Part shown: piece after piece, positions 34,031-41,855 of the stretch | How the letters are laid out: every line of letters begins with the position of its first letter | Numbering within the stretch: position 1 is the stretch's first letter | Source: Variovorax sp. RA8 | GTDB taxonomy: Bacteria > Pseudomonadota > Gammaproteobacteria > Burkholderiales > Burkholderiaceae_C | Direction of reading: 5' to 3' | Length of the DNA stretch: 64,000 nucleotides | Assembly: GCF_901827175.1 (NCBI RefSeq) | Contig: NZ_LR594662.1 | Location: 3,100,001-3,164,000 of the forward strand | The notes under the pieces: generated by a model | Told to the model about the DNA's origin: nothing | Databases searched by the model: none | What the model saw: only the letters and a program-made list of their open reading frames with translations | Translations under genes and position numbers: made by a program

Positions 34031-37000
34031 ATGGGCAGCAAGGTCGGCAACAACAATCCGCCGCAGAGCCGCGAAAGCCTGGCATATGCATCCGAGAAGG
34101 TTCTGAAATCCTCAAAAAGTGAGGAAAACTATCTCGTCGGGAAGAAAATCAAAGACAAGCTTGAAATCGACGGGGTCGCGCGCGGCGATATCACCTACTT
34201 GTCCCATAAGAGCAAAAAGCATGGTCCAGCGGCCGCGGCTTATCGCCTGAGCGCACGAAGAAAATCCCACTACAAGGGAGCAAGGAACTACTTGGAGGAC
34301 TTGGTTGCTCCCATCTTGGCCGAACCAACCCATTTCCACAAGGACCAGGTACTTGCCGCACAAAGTATTGAGCGCATACTCCGGAGAAGCAATTCGAAAG
34401 GCTGCATCCAACTAGATGGTGTCCTCCGGAAGGATCTCGATATCATTATCGATGGCATCAAGACCGAAGCTCAAGCATCCGCGGAAGCGGTGACAAAAGA
34501 TTACGGCCACGATGCCGGCAACATATCGCATTTCCTGGATGATGTTGAAAGAATAAAATCCGGCAAGAACAGTCAGTTGGCCCGCGAGGATATCCGCAAA
34601 CGAGGACATGCTAACGTCCAGCTGCTGGATCAGATTACCCTTGTCAACACCTGGGCAAGAACGCTCAAGCTTCAACCGCAGACCGTCAATCGTCTGAAGT
34701 TGAAGCCCCGGTCGTTCACTGCTCCTGCGACTTCTCCGGCGGGAGAGGCTGCCGGCCAGAATCTTCTGGACAAGCTCGCCGACTGGCCTGGTTCGAATCT
34801 TCAGATGAAACTGGCAATCGTTTTCGGGTGTGCCAATTTTGACCCAGAATACGGCAGTGAATTTTTCAAGATGGCCTGCAAGGAGGTCCTCCTGGAATTG
34901 TCTGAGCAGAAATTCATATTGAATTCGCTCAGCGATGAATTTCTAGACACAATTGACGACGAGGAGGATCAGGAGAAATTGCGGGCGCTGGGCCAGTCCG
35001 TTAAAAAACTGCTGGCGGCGCTTGATTCCTCTGATTCGCCGTTCAAAAGGCTGGAAGGCCTGGTTCGGGGCGGCTATCAATGGCCGAAGGAGACGGCGCG
35101 GAAGGTTGTGGAGCAGCGGCATGAGTTTTTGATGTCTTTCACGGGAACGATCCCAACCGATCCTGTCCCGCCGCCCGTCGTCAACGGGCAGCCGGTTCCT
35201 GTCAACGGGCAGCTGTCACCTGTCAACGGGCAACTGCCGGCTGGCAATGGACAGCCAGCTGCCAATGTGCCGCGGACCCCTGGCAATGTTCCAGGGAATT
35301 CGCAAGGCCTCCGCCCGCTGCCGGCCATTCCTGGCGCAGTGCTGCCGGTTTCCGGCAGCGTGCCGTCGCCTTCGAACTTGGCACAGCCTGCCGCTAGCGT
35401 CGTGCCCTCAGCTCTGCCCAGCGTCCCATCAGTCCCTAACGGGCCGCCGCCGCCGTTGCCGGGCGGCAAGCTGCAGCCAGCGACCGTCAATGGAGTGGCT
35501 GTCGGTTCACCCCCTGACGACATGCCGGCGCCTCCCCCTCAAGTGTTCAATGTTCCGGCGGCTTCCATGCCGGCGCCGACCAGTGTGGGCGTGGCCACCA
35601 CGAAGCTCTCCCCAATCGGCGCGGGGCCGCTGGTTTCTGGGCCGCTCCAGCCCAACATCCCATCGATCCCCAACGACCCGCTGCCGCCGTTGCCGGGCGG
35701 CAAGCTGCAGCCAGCGACCGTCAATGGAGTGGCTGTCGGTTCACCCCCTGACGACATGCCCGCGCCTCCCGCTGCACTGTTCATCCCGCCGCCCCCTGAC
35801 GACACGCCGCCGCCTCCAAGCAACGTGGGGCAAGCTGCACAGCCTGCCAACAATGTTGTGGCTGCCGGCGCGCAGCCCCAGTCGGCCATCAGCAATGTGA
35901 CACTGCCCAGTGGCCTGCAGCCGAACGCCCCGAGCTCGCCGCATGCGAAGCCCGTAATTGCCGGCACGTTGGTGAAAAAGCGTGTGGACCAAATTTTGAG
36001 CCCGTCTCCACTCATGCCCACCAACCCAGCGTTGTCCCTGACACCATCTGCCAAAGCGTCACCGGACATGCTGCCGCCGGCGAACGTTGACGACGGCGCA
36101 GATATGAGCGTGCCGCCTCCCGAGTACATGCCGCCACCACGTCAGGACATTACACCGTCAAATGTCAATGGGTCGGCGGCTCCTGCCAATTTGTCGCAGT
36201 CTCCTGATTCCTCCCCGCGCCCCGTCAGCTTGTCGCAGGCGCATAAGGACAACCTCAGCAAGAGTGATGCTGAGATCACGGACGCTATAGCCCAGATGAA
36301 CTACAACGCTCCTGTTCTCTACAAATCTCAGAAATCATCGGGAGTTGCTGATAAAGCGAAGCTAAATTTCCGGATCGGAGCTCTTGGCGAAAAAATATCT
36401 GCCAAAGTTACGGCCGCCGCAGAAAAAATTGAAAAGCATATGAAAGCTTTCAACGGCGAAGATCGAGAGAGTAAAGATCAAATTCGTGAGAGGAAATTTG
36501 AAAAACATCTGATCGACAATGCAGCGATGAGTAGCCGAGTGATATCGACGCTATCGGATATCGCTGCGGATAGTGAAGAAAGTAGGTTGCTTGTTTTGGA
36601 GCAACAAGAGAAAATAGATCAACTATACCACCAGACCTTGAATGCCCCGCTGCGAAATGCTCAGTCGGCTGTCGGTGCCTTCGTTTCCGCTGATGGCGAC
36701 GAGGAGCAACGCAATCTTCACAATAATTTTTTCAGACGAATCGCGGGGCGATTCAATAAAAAATCGTCTCAAAAACTACCTGAATCAGGAATCGACCTAT
36801 CCGCCACAACACTACGCAATAACCAACTGGCAAACAAAATGATTGCCGTAGGAGAATCGGCGTCAAATATTGTCCGTGTTGTGGATCTTAGTTTTAAGGA
36901 ATTTGAAGCAAAAACAACGGAATTTATTCGCGTGCACCCTTTGCTGGGTGTTTTGCAGCCAAAAAATTTCAATGCAAAAGAAATTTTCCCGTTCTTTTAT

Positions 37001-37402
37001 GGCGCGTTGATTTTAAAAAATGATTATGTGACTGACGCGCTTTTTAAAAGCATAGGAGACCAGAAGATTTTTCAAAATCTGGCCAACGAGACTGTCAAGA
37101 CGATGGAGCGGCAATTTATGGTGTTGCTGCTCGCAACGCGCCTGTTTACTGATGAAGAGTATGTTCGGATATTCCCGGATGAAGTCCGCCCTTTGGTTCG
37201 GGAGTTCGGTAAGTCAGTACAGCAATTGGCTGCGGATGTGTTGAACTCACACTCGCCCTTTGTTGCCACGTATTTGTTGGTTCAGGCCGGGGCACGCGAT
37301 CCGCATGAAGTCATGCTGAAATTAAATGCAGCGGTGATTCCTGAGCCGCCAACTGACTTGCCTCAGCCGCTCCCTTCAGTCCCTGTACCGACGGGAGGCT
37401 AG
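34031..37402 (+). CDS. putative type III secretion effector, proline-rich, with internal domain repeat
   Basis: I do not recognise this 1123-residue protein. It starts with a polar Ser/Asn-rich stretch (MGSKVGNNNPPQS), as secretion signals often do. A mainly helical N-terminal part runs to ~residue 375. A proline-rich linker (~375-735) follows, with NGQ repeats, polyproline runs and a 78-bp exact DNA repeat. A helical C-terminal part runs to ~1105. GQSVKKLLAALDSSDSPF at residue 321 and GKSVQQLAADVLNSHSPF at residue 1060 align without gaps, which points to related domains at both ends. Base composition is visibly AT-richer than the neighbours, and 36961-37020 has only 16 G/C in 60. The chaperone gene directly precedes it. 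A secreted effector is inference. A large cell-surface or cytoskeleton-binding protein is the alternative. Confidence 0.7.
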   Translation: MGSKVGNNNPPQSRESLAYASEKVLKSSKSEENYLVGKKIKDKLEIDGVARGDITYLSHKSKKHGPAAAAYRLSARRKSHYKGARNYLEDLVAPILAEPTHFHKDQVLAAQSIERILRRSNSKGCIQLDGVLRKDLDIIIDGIKTEAQASAEAVTKDYGHDAGNISHFLDDVERIKSGKNSQLAREDIRKRGHANVQLLDQITLVNTWARTLKLQPQTVNRLKLKPRSFTAPATSPAGEAAGQNLLDKLADWPGSNLQMKLAIVFGCANFDPEYGSEFFKMACKEVLLELSEQKFILNSLSDEFLDTIDDEEDQEKLRALGQSVKKLLAALDSSDSPFKRLEGLVRGGYQWPKETARKVVEQRHEFLMSFTGTIPTDPVPPPVVNGQPVPVNGQLSPVNGQLPAGNGQPAANVPRTPGNVPGNSQGLRPLPAIPGAVLPVSGSVPSPSNLAQPAASVVPSALPSVPSVPNGPPPPLPGGKLQPATVNGVAVGSPPDDMPAPPPQVFNVPAASMPAPTSVGVATTKLSPIGAGPLVSGPLQPNIPSIPNDPLPPLPGGKLQPATVNGVAVGSPPDDMPAPPAALFIPPPPDDTPPPPSNVGQAAQPANNVVAAGAQPQSAISNVTLPSGLQPNAPSSPHAKPVIAGTLVKKRVDQILSPSPLMPTNPALSLTPSAKASPDMLPPANVDDGADMSVPPPEYMPPPRQDITPSNVNGSAAPANLSQSPDSSPRPVSLSQAHKDNLSKSDAEITDAIAQMNYNAPVLYKSQKSSGVADKAKLNFRIGALGEKISAKVTAAAEKIEKHMKAFNGEDRESKDQIRERKFEKHLIDNAAMSSRVISTLSDIAADSEESRLLVLEQQEKIDQLYHQTLNAPLRNAQSAVGAFVSADGDEEQRNLHNNFFRRIAGRFNKKSSQKLPESGIDLSATTLRNNQLANKMIAVGESASNIVRVVDLSFKEFEAKTTEFIRVHPLLGVLQPKNFNAKEIFPFFYGALILKNDYVTDALFKSIGDQKIFQNLANETVKTMERQFMVLLLATRLFTDEEYVRIFPDEVRPLVREFGKSVQQLAADVLNSHSPFVATYLLVQAGARDPHEVMLKLNAAVIPEPPTDLPQPLPSVPVPTGG
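35449..35526 (+). repeat. 78-bp exact direct repeat in the effector, copy 1
   Basis: It is identical over 78 bases to 35683-35760, 234 bases apart and in frame. It encodes the stretch around LPGGKLQPATVNGVAVG and SPPDDM in the proline-rich linker. Perfect identity suggests a recent duplication or ongoing conversion. Confidence 0.85.
35683..35760 (+). repeat. 78-bp exact direct repeat in the effector, copy 2
   Basis: This is the second copy of the in-frame duplication in the proline-rich linker. The flanking polyproline tracts (PPPPLPGG versus PLPPLPGG) differ slightly just outside the identical block. Confidence 0.85.
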
Positions 37403-37595
37403 ATCGGCGGGCCGCCGCCCGAGATGCCGGCGCCGACGTGCCGAACGTTCCGACGACGGTCAACTAGCATGCCACGGGGGGTGCCCCGCCGTACGGCGCC
37501 ACAGCCAGCACGGCCCGTAAGGCCATCCCGGCCGCGCCCCTCCCACGTCCGCGGCCGGTTGCATCATGCCGCCTTCCCCCAAGCTCTCATCACCC

Positions 37596-38270
37596 ATGTC
37601 CTCCCACCTCCGCATCGACTTCGTCTCCGACATCGCCTGCCCCTGGTGCGCCGTCGGCCTCGGCGCCCTCGAAGCCGCGCTGAAACGCGTGGCCCCCGAG
37701 ATCACGGCAGAGCTGCACTTCCAGCCCTTTGAGCTCAACCCCCACATGCCGCCCGAAGGCCAGGATGCCTACGAGCATCTGCACGAGAAATACGGCAGCA
37801 CGCGCGAGCAGCAGGCCCAGATCCGCGAAACGATCCGCGCTCGCGGCGCTGCGGTGGGCTTCGAGTTCCGCAAGGAAGGGCGCTCGCGGGTCTACAACAC
37901 CTTCGACGCGCACCGCCTGCTGCACTGGGCCGCGCTCGAGGATGCGGCCAAGCAGGTCGCGCTCAAGAAGGCGTTGCTCAAGGCCTGTCACACGGATGGC
38001 GAGAACCCGTCCGATCCGGAGGTGCTGGCGCGCCTGGCCGGCGAGGTCGGCCTCGATCCGCAGCGCGCACGCGCCATCCTCGATAGCGACGAATTCGCAG
38101 CGGAGACGCGCGAGCGTGAACGCCTTTATACCGATGCCGGCATCCACTCGGTGCCGGCCATCATCATCGACAACAAGCACCTGATTTCGGGCGGCCAGCC
38201 GGTGGAGGTGTTCGAGCGCGCCCTGCGTCAGATCGCAGGTGCCGCGCCGGCCACCACGGCCCTGGCCTGA
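37596..38270 (+). CDS. DsbA-family oxidoreductase, FrnE-like
   Basis: The 224-residue protein has a thioredoxin fold with a helical insertion. Its redox motif CPWC is at residues 15-18 (FVSDIACPWCAVG). YNTFDAHRLLHWA and the cis-proline loop VHSVPAIII-type segment (IHSVPAIIIDNKHLISGGQ) are typical of the FrnE branch, often called 2-hydroxychromene-2-carboxylate isomerase/DsbA-like. No signal peptide is seen, so it is probably cytosolic. ATG 37596 is preferred to ATG 37566 because the family starts close to MSSHLRIDFVSD. It stands alone after the effector region. Confidence 0.88.
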   Translation: MSSHLRIDFVSDIACPWCAVGLGALEAALKRVAPEITAELHFQPFELNPHMPPEGQDAYEHLHEKYGSTREQQAQIRETIRARGAAVGFEFRKEGRSRVYNTFDAHRLLHWAALEDAAKQVALKKALLKACHTDGENPSDPEVLARLAGEVGLDPQRARAILDSDEFAAETRERERLYTDAGIHSVPAIIIDNKHLISGGQPVEVFERALRQIAGAAPATTALA

Positions 38271-38335
38271 GGCCTGAGGTCGCGGACTGCCAGGGCACGC
38301 CGCGCTTCGGTGCCCGGGCGCACAATGGATGCGCC

Positions 38336-38884
38336 ATGCACCGCTTTCTCGTCCTCTGCGTCCTGGGCACCCTCGGCCTTCTGTGCAATGCCGAGGTGAT
38401 TCGCTGCGCGGACGCTGCCGGCAACGTGAGCTATACCGATGGCGCCTGTCCTGCGGGCGCGAGCCAGGTGGGGCGTGTGCCGGTGCCGGCGCCCACGGGC
38501 CAGGCGGAGCGCCAGACGGAGCGCAACCCCGACGCCGCCCCTGCGAGCCCGCCGCCGCGCGCACCGACAGCGGCCGCAACCCCGCCGCTGACACCGGCAG
38601 GCCCGGTCATCATCGATCCCCGCGCCGGCGCCGATCGGCCCGCGGACCCGCGCCGTAGCGATCGCGGCGACGACTACTCGGTGATCGATGACGGCTACGC
38701 CTATCCAGGCGCCTACCGCCAGCCTCGGCCGCGCGACATGCGGCCGCGACTGCGCAATTGCGACGCGACGGGTTGCCAGGACACGCAGGGCAACCACTAC
38801 AACCGCTCCGGCCAGCTCGACCGCTACCAGAGTCTCGACGGCAAGACCTGCCGGCCGGTGGGGACCACGACGATCTGCCGCTGA
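38336..38884 (+). CDS. DUF4124-domain exported protein
   Basis: The 182-residue protein starts with a signal peptide (MHRFLVLCVLGTLGLLCNAE). The DUF4124 pattern follows: VIRCADAAGNVSYTDGACPAGASQ. A proline/alanine-rich disordered middle follows, and then a C-terminal cysteine-bearing part, LRNCDATGCQDTQGNHYNRSG. It is likely periplasmic or surface-attached, and its function is unknown. Paired cysteines in the mature protein may form disulphides. It lies 65 bases after the DsbA-like gene. Confidence 0.75.
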   Translation: MHRFLVLCVLGTLGLLCNAEVIRCADAAGNVSYTDGACPAGASQVGRVPVPAPTGQAERQTERNPDAAPASPPPRAPTAAATPPLTPAGPVIIDPRAGADRPADPRRSDRGDDYSVIDDGYAYPGAYRQPRPRDMRPRLRNCDATGCQDTQGNHYNRSGQLDRYQSLDGKTCRPVGTTTICR

Positions 38885-38904
38885 GACCGCGGCCCGGCAT
38901 TCGT

Positions 38905-39768
38905 TCAGCCTTTGCCCAGCATCTCGATCAGCCGCGCAAGCGCCACCGAGGGCGTGCCGCGCCACACCAAGTGCGTGCGGTTCGCGCGGATGCGCTCGGG
39001 CAGCGCATGCTGGCGCACATCCGCGGTGGCGCGCAGCGCCTTGAGCACCGACAGCGGCACGATCGCGAAGCCCGTGCCCGCCGCCACGCAGGCAATCATG
39101 GCCTGGTAGGAAGAGAACTCCAGCGAACGCGAGGGCAGCACGCCGCCCTTGCCCAGCCAATGCTCCAGCACCCGCCGGTACGAGCAGCCCTGCGCGAAGG
39201 CGATCAGCGTCGCGCCGGCCAGGTCGCCGGGGCGGGTGACGGAGGCCACGCTGCGCCCGGTGATCAGCACCAGTTCTTCCTCGAACACCGGCATCGTCTC
39301 GAAGCCAGTCGCGGAAAAGGGTTGCGACACGAAGGCGGCCTCGACGTCGAAGGCCTCCAGTCGCTTCAGCAGCGCATCGGTCGTGCCGCTGACCAGTTCG
39401 ACCACCACGCCTGGAAAAAGCTTGTGAAAACGCGAGAGCACGGGTGGCAGCCTGCTGCCGGCGGTGCTCTCCAACGAACCGAGCCGGAAGGTGCCGATCG
39501 GCAGGTCGCTGCGCAACTCGCCCTCCGCTTCCTCGGCCAGGCGCAGCAGCCGGTCGGCATAGGGCAGCAGCTTGCGCCCGGCCGGCGCCAGCGCCAACGA
39601 GCGGCCCTGGCGAAGGAAGAGCTTCTGGCCGAGCCGTTCCTCCAACTGCCGGATGCGGGTCGTGACGTTGGACTGCACGCGGTTGAGCTTGCCCGCCGCG
39701 CGGATCACGCCGCCTTCGCTCACCACGGTGCGGAAGATTTCCAGGGAGTCGAGGTCGATTGTTCTCAT
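38905..39768 (-). CDS. LysR-family transcriptional regulator
   Basis: The 287-residue protein has the N-terminal helix-turn-helix (LEIFRTVVSEGGVIRAAGKLNRVQSNVTTRIRQLEERLGQ, ~residues 9-48) and a periplasmic-binding-protein-like effector domain. It is transcribed divergently from the YbfB-type MFS gene. The 83 bases between them carry repeated GTTCTCGA motifs. Control of that transporter is the natural inference; the inducer is unknown. Confidence 0.92.
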   Translation of the reverse strand: MRTIDLDSLEIFRTVVSEGGVIRAAGKLNRVQSNVTTRIRQLEERLGQKLFLRQGRSLALAPAGRKLLPYADRLLRLAEEAEGELRSDLPIGTFRLGSLESTAGSRLPPVLSRFHKLFPGVVVELVSGTTDALLKRLEAFDVEAAFVSQPFSATGFETMPVFEEELVLITGRSVASVTRPGDLAGATLIAFAQGCSYRRVLEHWLGKGGVLPSRSLEFSSYQAMIACVAAGTGFAIVPLSVLKALRATADVRQHALPERIRANRTHLVWRGTPSVALARLIEMLGKG

Positions 39769-39777
39769 GGCTTCACC

Positions 39778-39806
39778 GTTCTCGAAAGAAGAATGGTTGT
39801 TCTCGA
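39778..39806. promoter_or_regulatory. repeated GTTCTCGA sites in the lysR/MFS divergent promoter
   Basis: GTTCTCGA occurs at 39778-39785 and 39799-39806, 21 bases apart. A partial copy, GTTCTCAT, overlaps the LysR start codon at 39760-39767. The spacing of two helical turns fits a LysR tetramer. Confidence 0.45.
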
Positions 39807-39851
39807 TAATTCATTTGTGAAACATCCGGATTCTGGGTCCAATGGAGTCCC

Positions 39852-41024
39852 ATGTCGAATCCCTCCATCACCGTGGCGCGGCCTTCCTTCGCAGCGATCT
39901 GCCTTGCGGGACTGATCGCGTTGGCGATCGCGATGGGCATCGGCCGCTTCGCCTTCACGCCCATGCTGCCGCTCATGATCCGCGCCGGCAGCGCCGATGT
40001 GGCGGCGGGCGGCTGGCTGGCCGCGGCCAACTACGCGGGCTACCTGCTGGGCGCGCTCACGACGGCGCGCCTTCCGCTCACGCCGCAGCGCGTCGCGCTC
40101 CTGGCCCTCGCGCTGATCGTGGCCTCGACCGCCGCCATGGGCTGGACAGGTTCGCTGCCGGCCTGGCTGTTCCTGCGTTTCGTGGCCGGCGTGGCCAGCG
40201 CCTGGGCGCTGGTGAGCACCAGTGTCTGGTGCCTGGGCTGGCTGTCGCGTTTCGAACGGCCCGCGGGGCCGGGCCTGCTCTATGCGGGGGTGGGTGCGGG
40301 CATCGCGCTGGCCGGCCTTTACTGCTGGCGGGCGGGCGCGGCGGATGTGAGGCCCGATGCGCTGTGGCTGCAGCTCGGCGCGCTCGCGCTCGCGGGCCTG
40401 GCAGCGGTGGCGCTGCTGATGCCGCGCGGCATGCCCTCCGCGGCGGCGCCTGCGCCCGCCACGGCCGGGCCGGCAGCGGCGGGCGGCGTGCCTTGGGGCC
40501 TGGTGATCTGCTATGGCCTGCTCGGCTTCGGCTACATCCTGCCCGCCACCTTCCTGCCGGTGCTGGCGCGCGCGGTGGTCGACGACCCGGCCGTCTTCGG
40601 CGCCGCCTGGCCGGTGTTCGGCGCGGCCGCCGCAGTTTCCACGCTCTTCGCGAGCCTGGCGCTGTCGAAGATGTCGCGCCGCCACGTGCTCGCCGGCAGC
40701 CATGCGCTGATGGCACTGGGCTGCCTGCTGCCGGTGCTGCACCTGTCGGCACTCACCGTGCTGCTGGCGGCGCTGCTGGTGGGCGGCACCTTCATGGTCG
40801 CGACCATGGCCGGCATGCAGGAGGCGAGGGCGCGCAGCCTCGGCGACCCCACGCGCGCACTGGGCCGCATGACGGCAGCCTTCGCGATCGGCCAGATGGT
40901 GGGACCGGTGCTGTCGTCCCTGCTCAGCGGTAGCGCCCAGGGCTTCGGCGGTCTCTTCGTTGCGCTGGCGATCGGCGCGCTGGCCCTGGCCGGCAGCGCC
41001 TGGTGGCTGGCGCGTGCCGCATGA
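39852..41024 (+). CDS. YbfB/YjiJ-family MFS transporter
   Basis: The 390-residue protein has about twelve TM helices. IALAIAMGIGRFAFTPMLPLMIRAG near the start and GWLAAANYAGYLLGAL after it are the YbfB/YjiJ signature. The second half opens with CYGLLGFGYILPATFLPVLAR. It is divergent from a LysR regulator that probably controls it, and is followed 36 bases on by a CMD-family gene. The transported compound is not known. Confidence 0.9.
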   Translation: MSNPSITVARPSFAAICLAGLIALAIAMGIGRFAFTPMLPLMIRAGSADVAAGGWLAAANYAGYLLGALTTARLPLTPQRVALLALALIVASTAAMGWTGSLPAWLFLRFVAGVASAWALVSTSVWCLGWLSRFERPAGPGLLYAGVGAGIALAGLYCWRAGAADVRPDALWLQLGALALAGLAAVALLMPRGMPSAAAPAPATAGPAAAGGVPWGLVICYGLLGFGYILPATFLPVLARAVVDDPAVFGAAWPVFGAAAAVSTLFASLALSKMSRRHVLAGSHALMALGCLLPVLHLSALTVLLAALLVGGTFMVATMAGMQEARARSLGDPTRALGRMTAAFAIGQMVGPVLSSLLSGSAQGFGGLFVALAIGALALAGSAWWLARAA

Positions 41025-41060
41025 TCAGCTCATCATCTCTTCGCTGAAAGGAAAACGACG

Positions 41061-41654
41061 ATGTTCGAACAAGGCCACACCCGACCCTGGGCCGAGCGCC
41101 TGCCGATGCCCGCTGCCGACACCATGTCCGAGGCCCAGCGCAAGGCCGCCCAGACCCTGATCGACGGTCCGCGCAAGGGCGTCTTCGGTCCCTTCATCCC
41201 GCTGCTGCAGAGCCCGGTGCTGATGGAGCGCATCGGCAGCCTGGGCGAGTACCTGCGTTTCGACAGCAAGCTCGATGCGCGCGTGCGCGAACTGGTGACC
41301 TGCGTGGTCGCACGCGAGGTCGGCAACCAGTTCGAGTGGCTGCTGCACGCGCAGGCGGCGGTCAAGGCCGGCGTGAGCGCCGAGGCCATCGAGGCGCTGC
41401 GCCTGGGCCGCCGCGCCACGCCCTTGGCCGACGACGAGCAGCTCGCCCTCGACTTCGCGCTCGAACTGCTGCGCCACCATGGCGTGAGCGAGCCCACCTA
41501 TGCCGCGGCCGAAGCGCGCTTCGGCAAGCAGGTCGTCGTGGAACTCAGCGCGCTGGTGGGCTACTTCGCGATGGTTTGCTGGGTGATGAACGTCGCGCAC
41601 ACGCCGGGCAAGGGCGCCGAGGGGCAGACGGGGCTCGAAGCCTTTCCGCTGTAG
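41061..41654 (+). CDS. carboxymuconolactone decarboxylase-family protein
   Basis: The 197-residue protein belongs to the AhpD/CMD helical family. LDARVRELVTCVVAREVGNQFEWLLHAQAAVKAGVS carries the family helices with the conserved E-W-x2-H. It lacks a CxxC peroxidase motif, so AhpD-like peroxidase activity is unlikely. It is distinct from PcaC at 32183, being longer and lacking PcaC's own segments. AAAGGAAAAC precedes the start. It may be in an operon with the MFS gene upstream. Reaction unknown. Confidence 0.85.
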   Translation: MFEQGHTRPWAERLPMPAADTMSEAQRKAAQTLIDGPRKGVFGPFIPLLQSPVLMERIGSLGEYLRFDSKLDARVRELVTCVVAREVGNQFEWLLHAQAAVKAGVSAEAIEALRLGRRATPLADDEQLALDFALELLRHHGVSEPTYAAAEARFGKQVVVELSALVGYFAMVCWVMNVAHTPGKGAEGQTGLEAFPL

Positions 41655-41670
41655 AGCCGCGCAGCCGCGC

Positions 41671-41720
41671 ACGAGCCGCACAGCCGCCCCGAAGGCGAAG
41701 GCGAGGTCTACTCCAGCGAG
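41671..41720 (+). repeat. degenerate copy of the dispersed leader element (copy 3)
   Basis: ACGAGCCGCACAGCCGC followed by CCCGAAGGCGAAGG matches the start of the copies at 32614 and 54966. It lacks the ATG (ACG instead) and has lost the middle part, but TACTCCA is kept near the end. It lies between two unrelated genes. Confidence 0.6.
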
Positions 41721-41855
41721 CCGCGCGGAACCACTGCACGCGCACGCGATCCGACCGGGTTGGGTGCCCACCGTCACAGGCCGTTACCAGCGCCGCCGCT
41801 GCCGCGGTGCCGGATGTCGTCCAATGGTGGAGCTCATGAAAAGGAGAGATGCCCC

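Noticed and set aside
35160..35270. CRISPR-like or minisatellite array at the NGQ repeats
   Set aside because: The units are short, variable and in frame with the protein, so they are coding repeats of the linker.
41061..41654. A second pcaC
   Set aside because: It is 197 residues, lacks PcaC-specific segments, and is paired with a transporter rather than pca genes; only the broad CMD family is supported.
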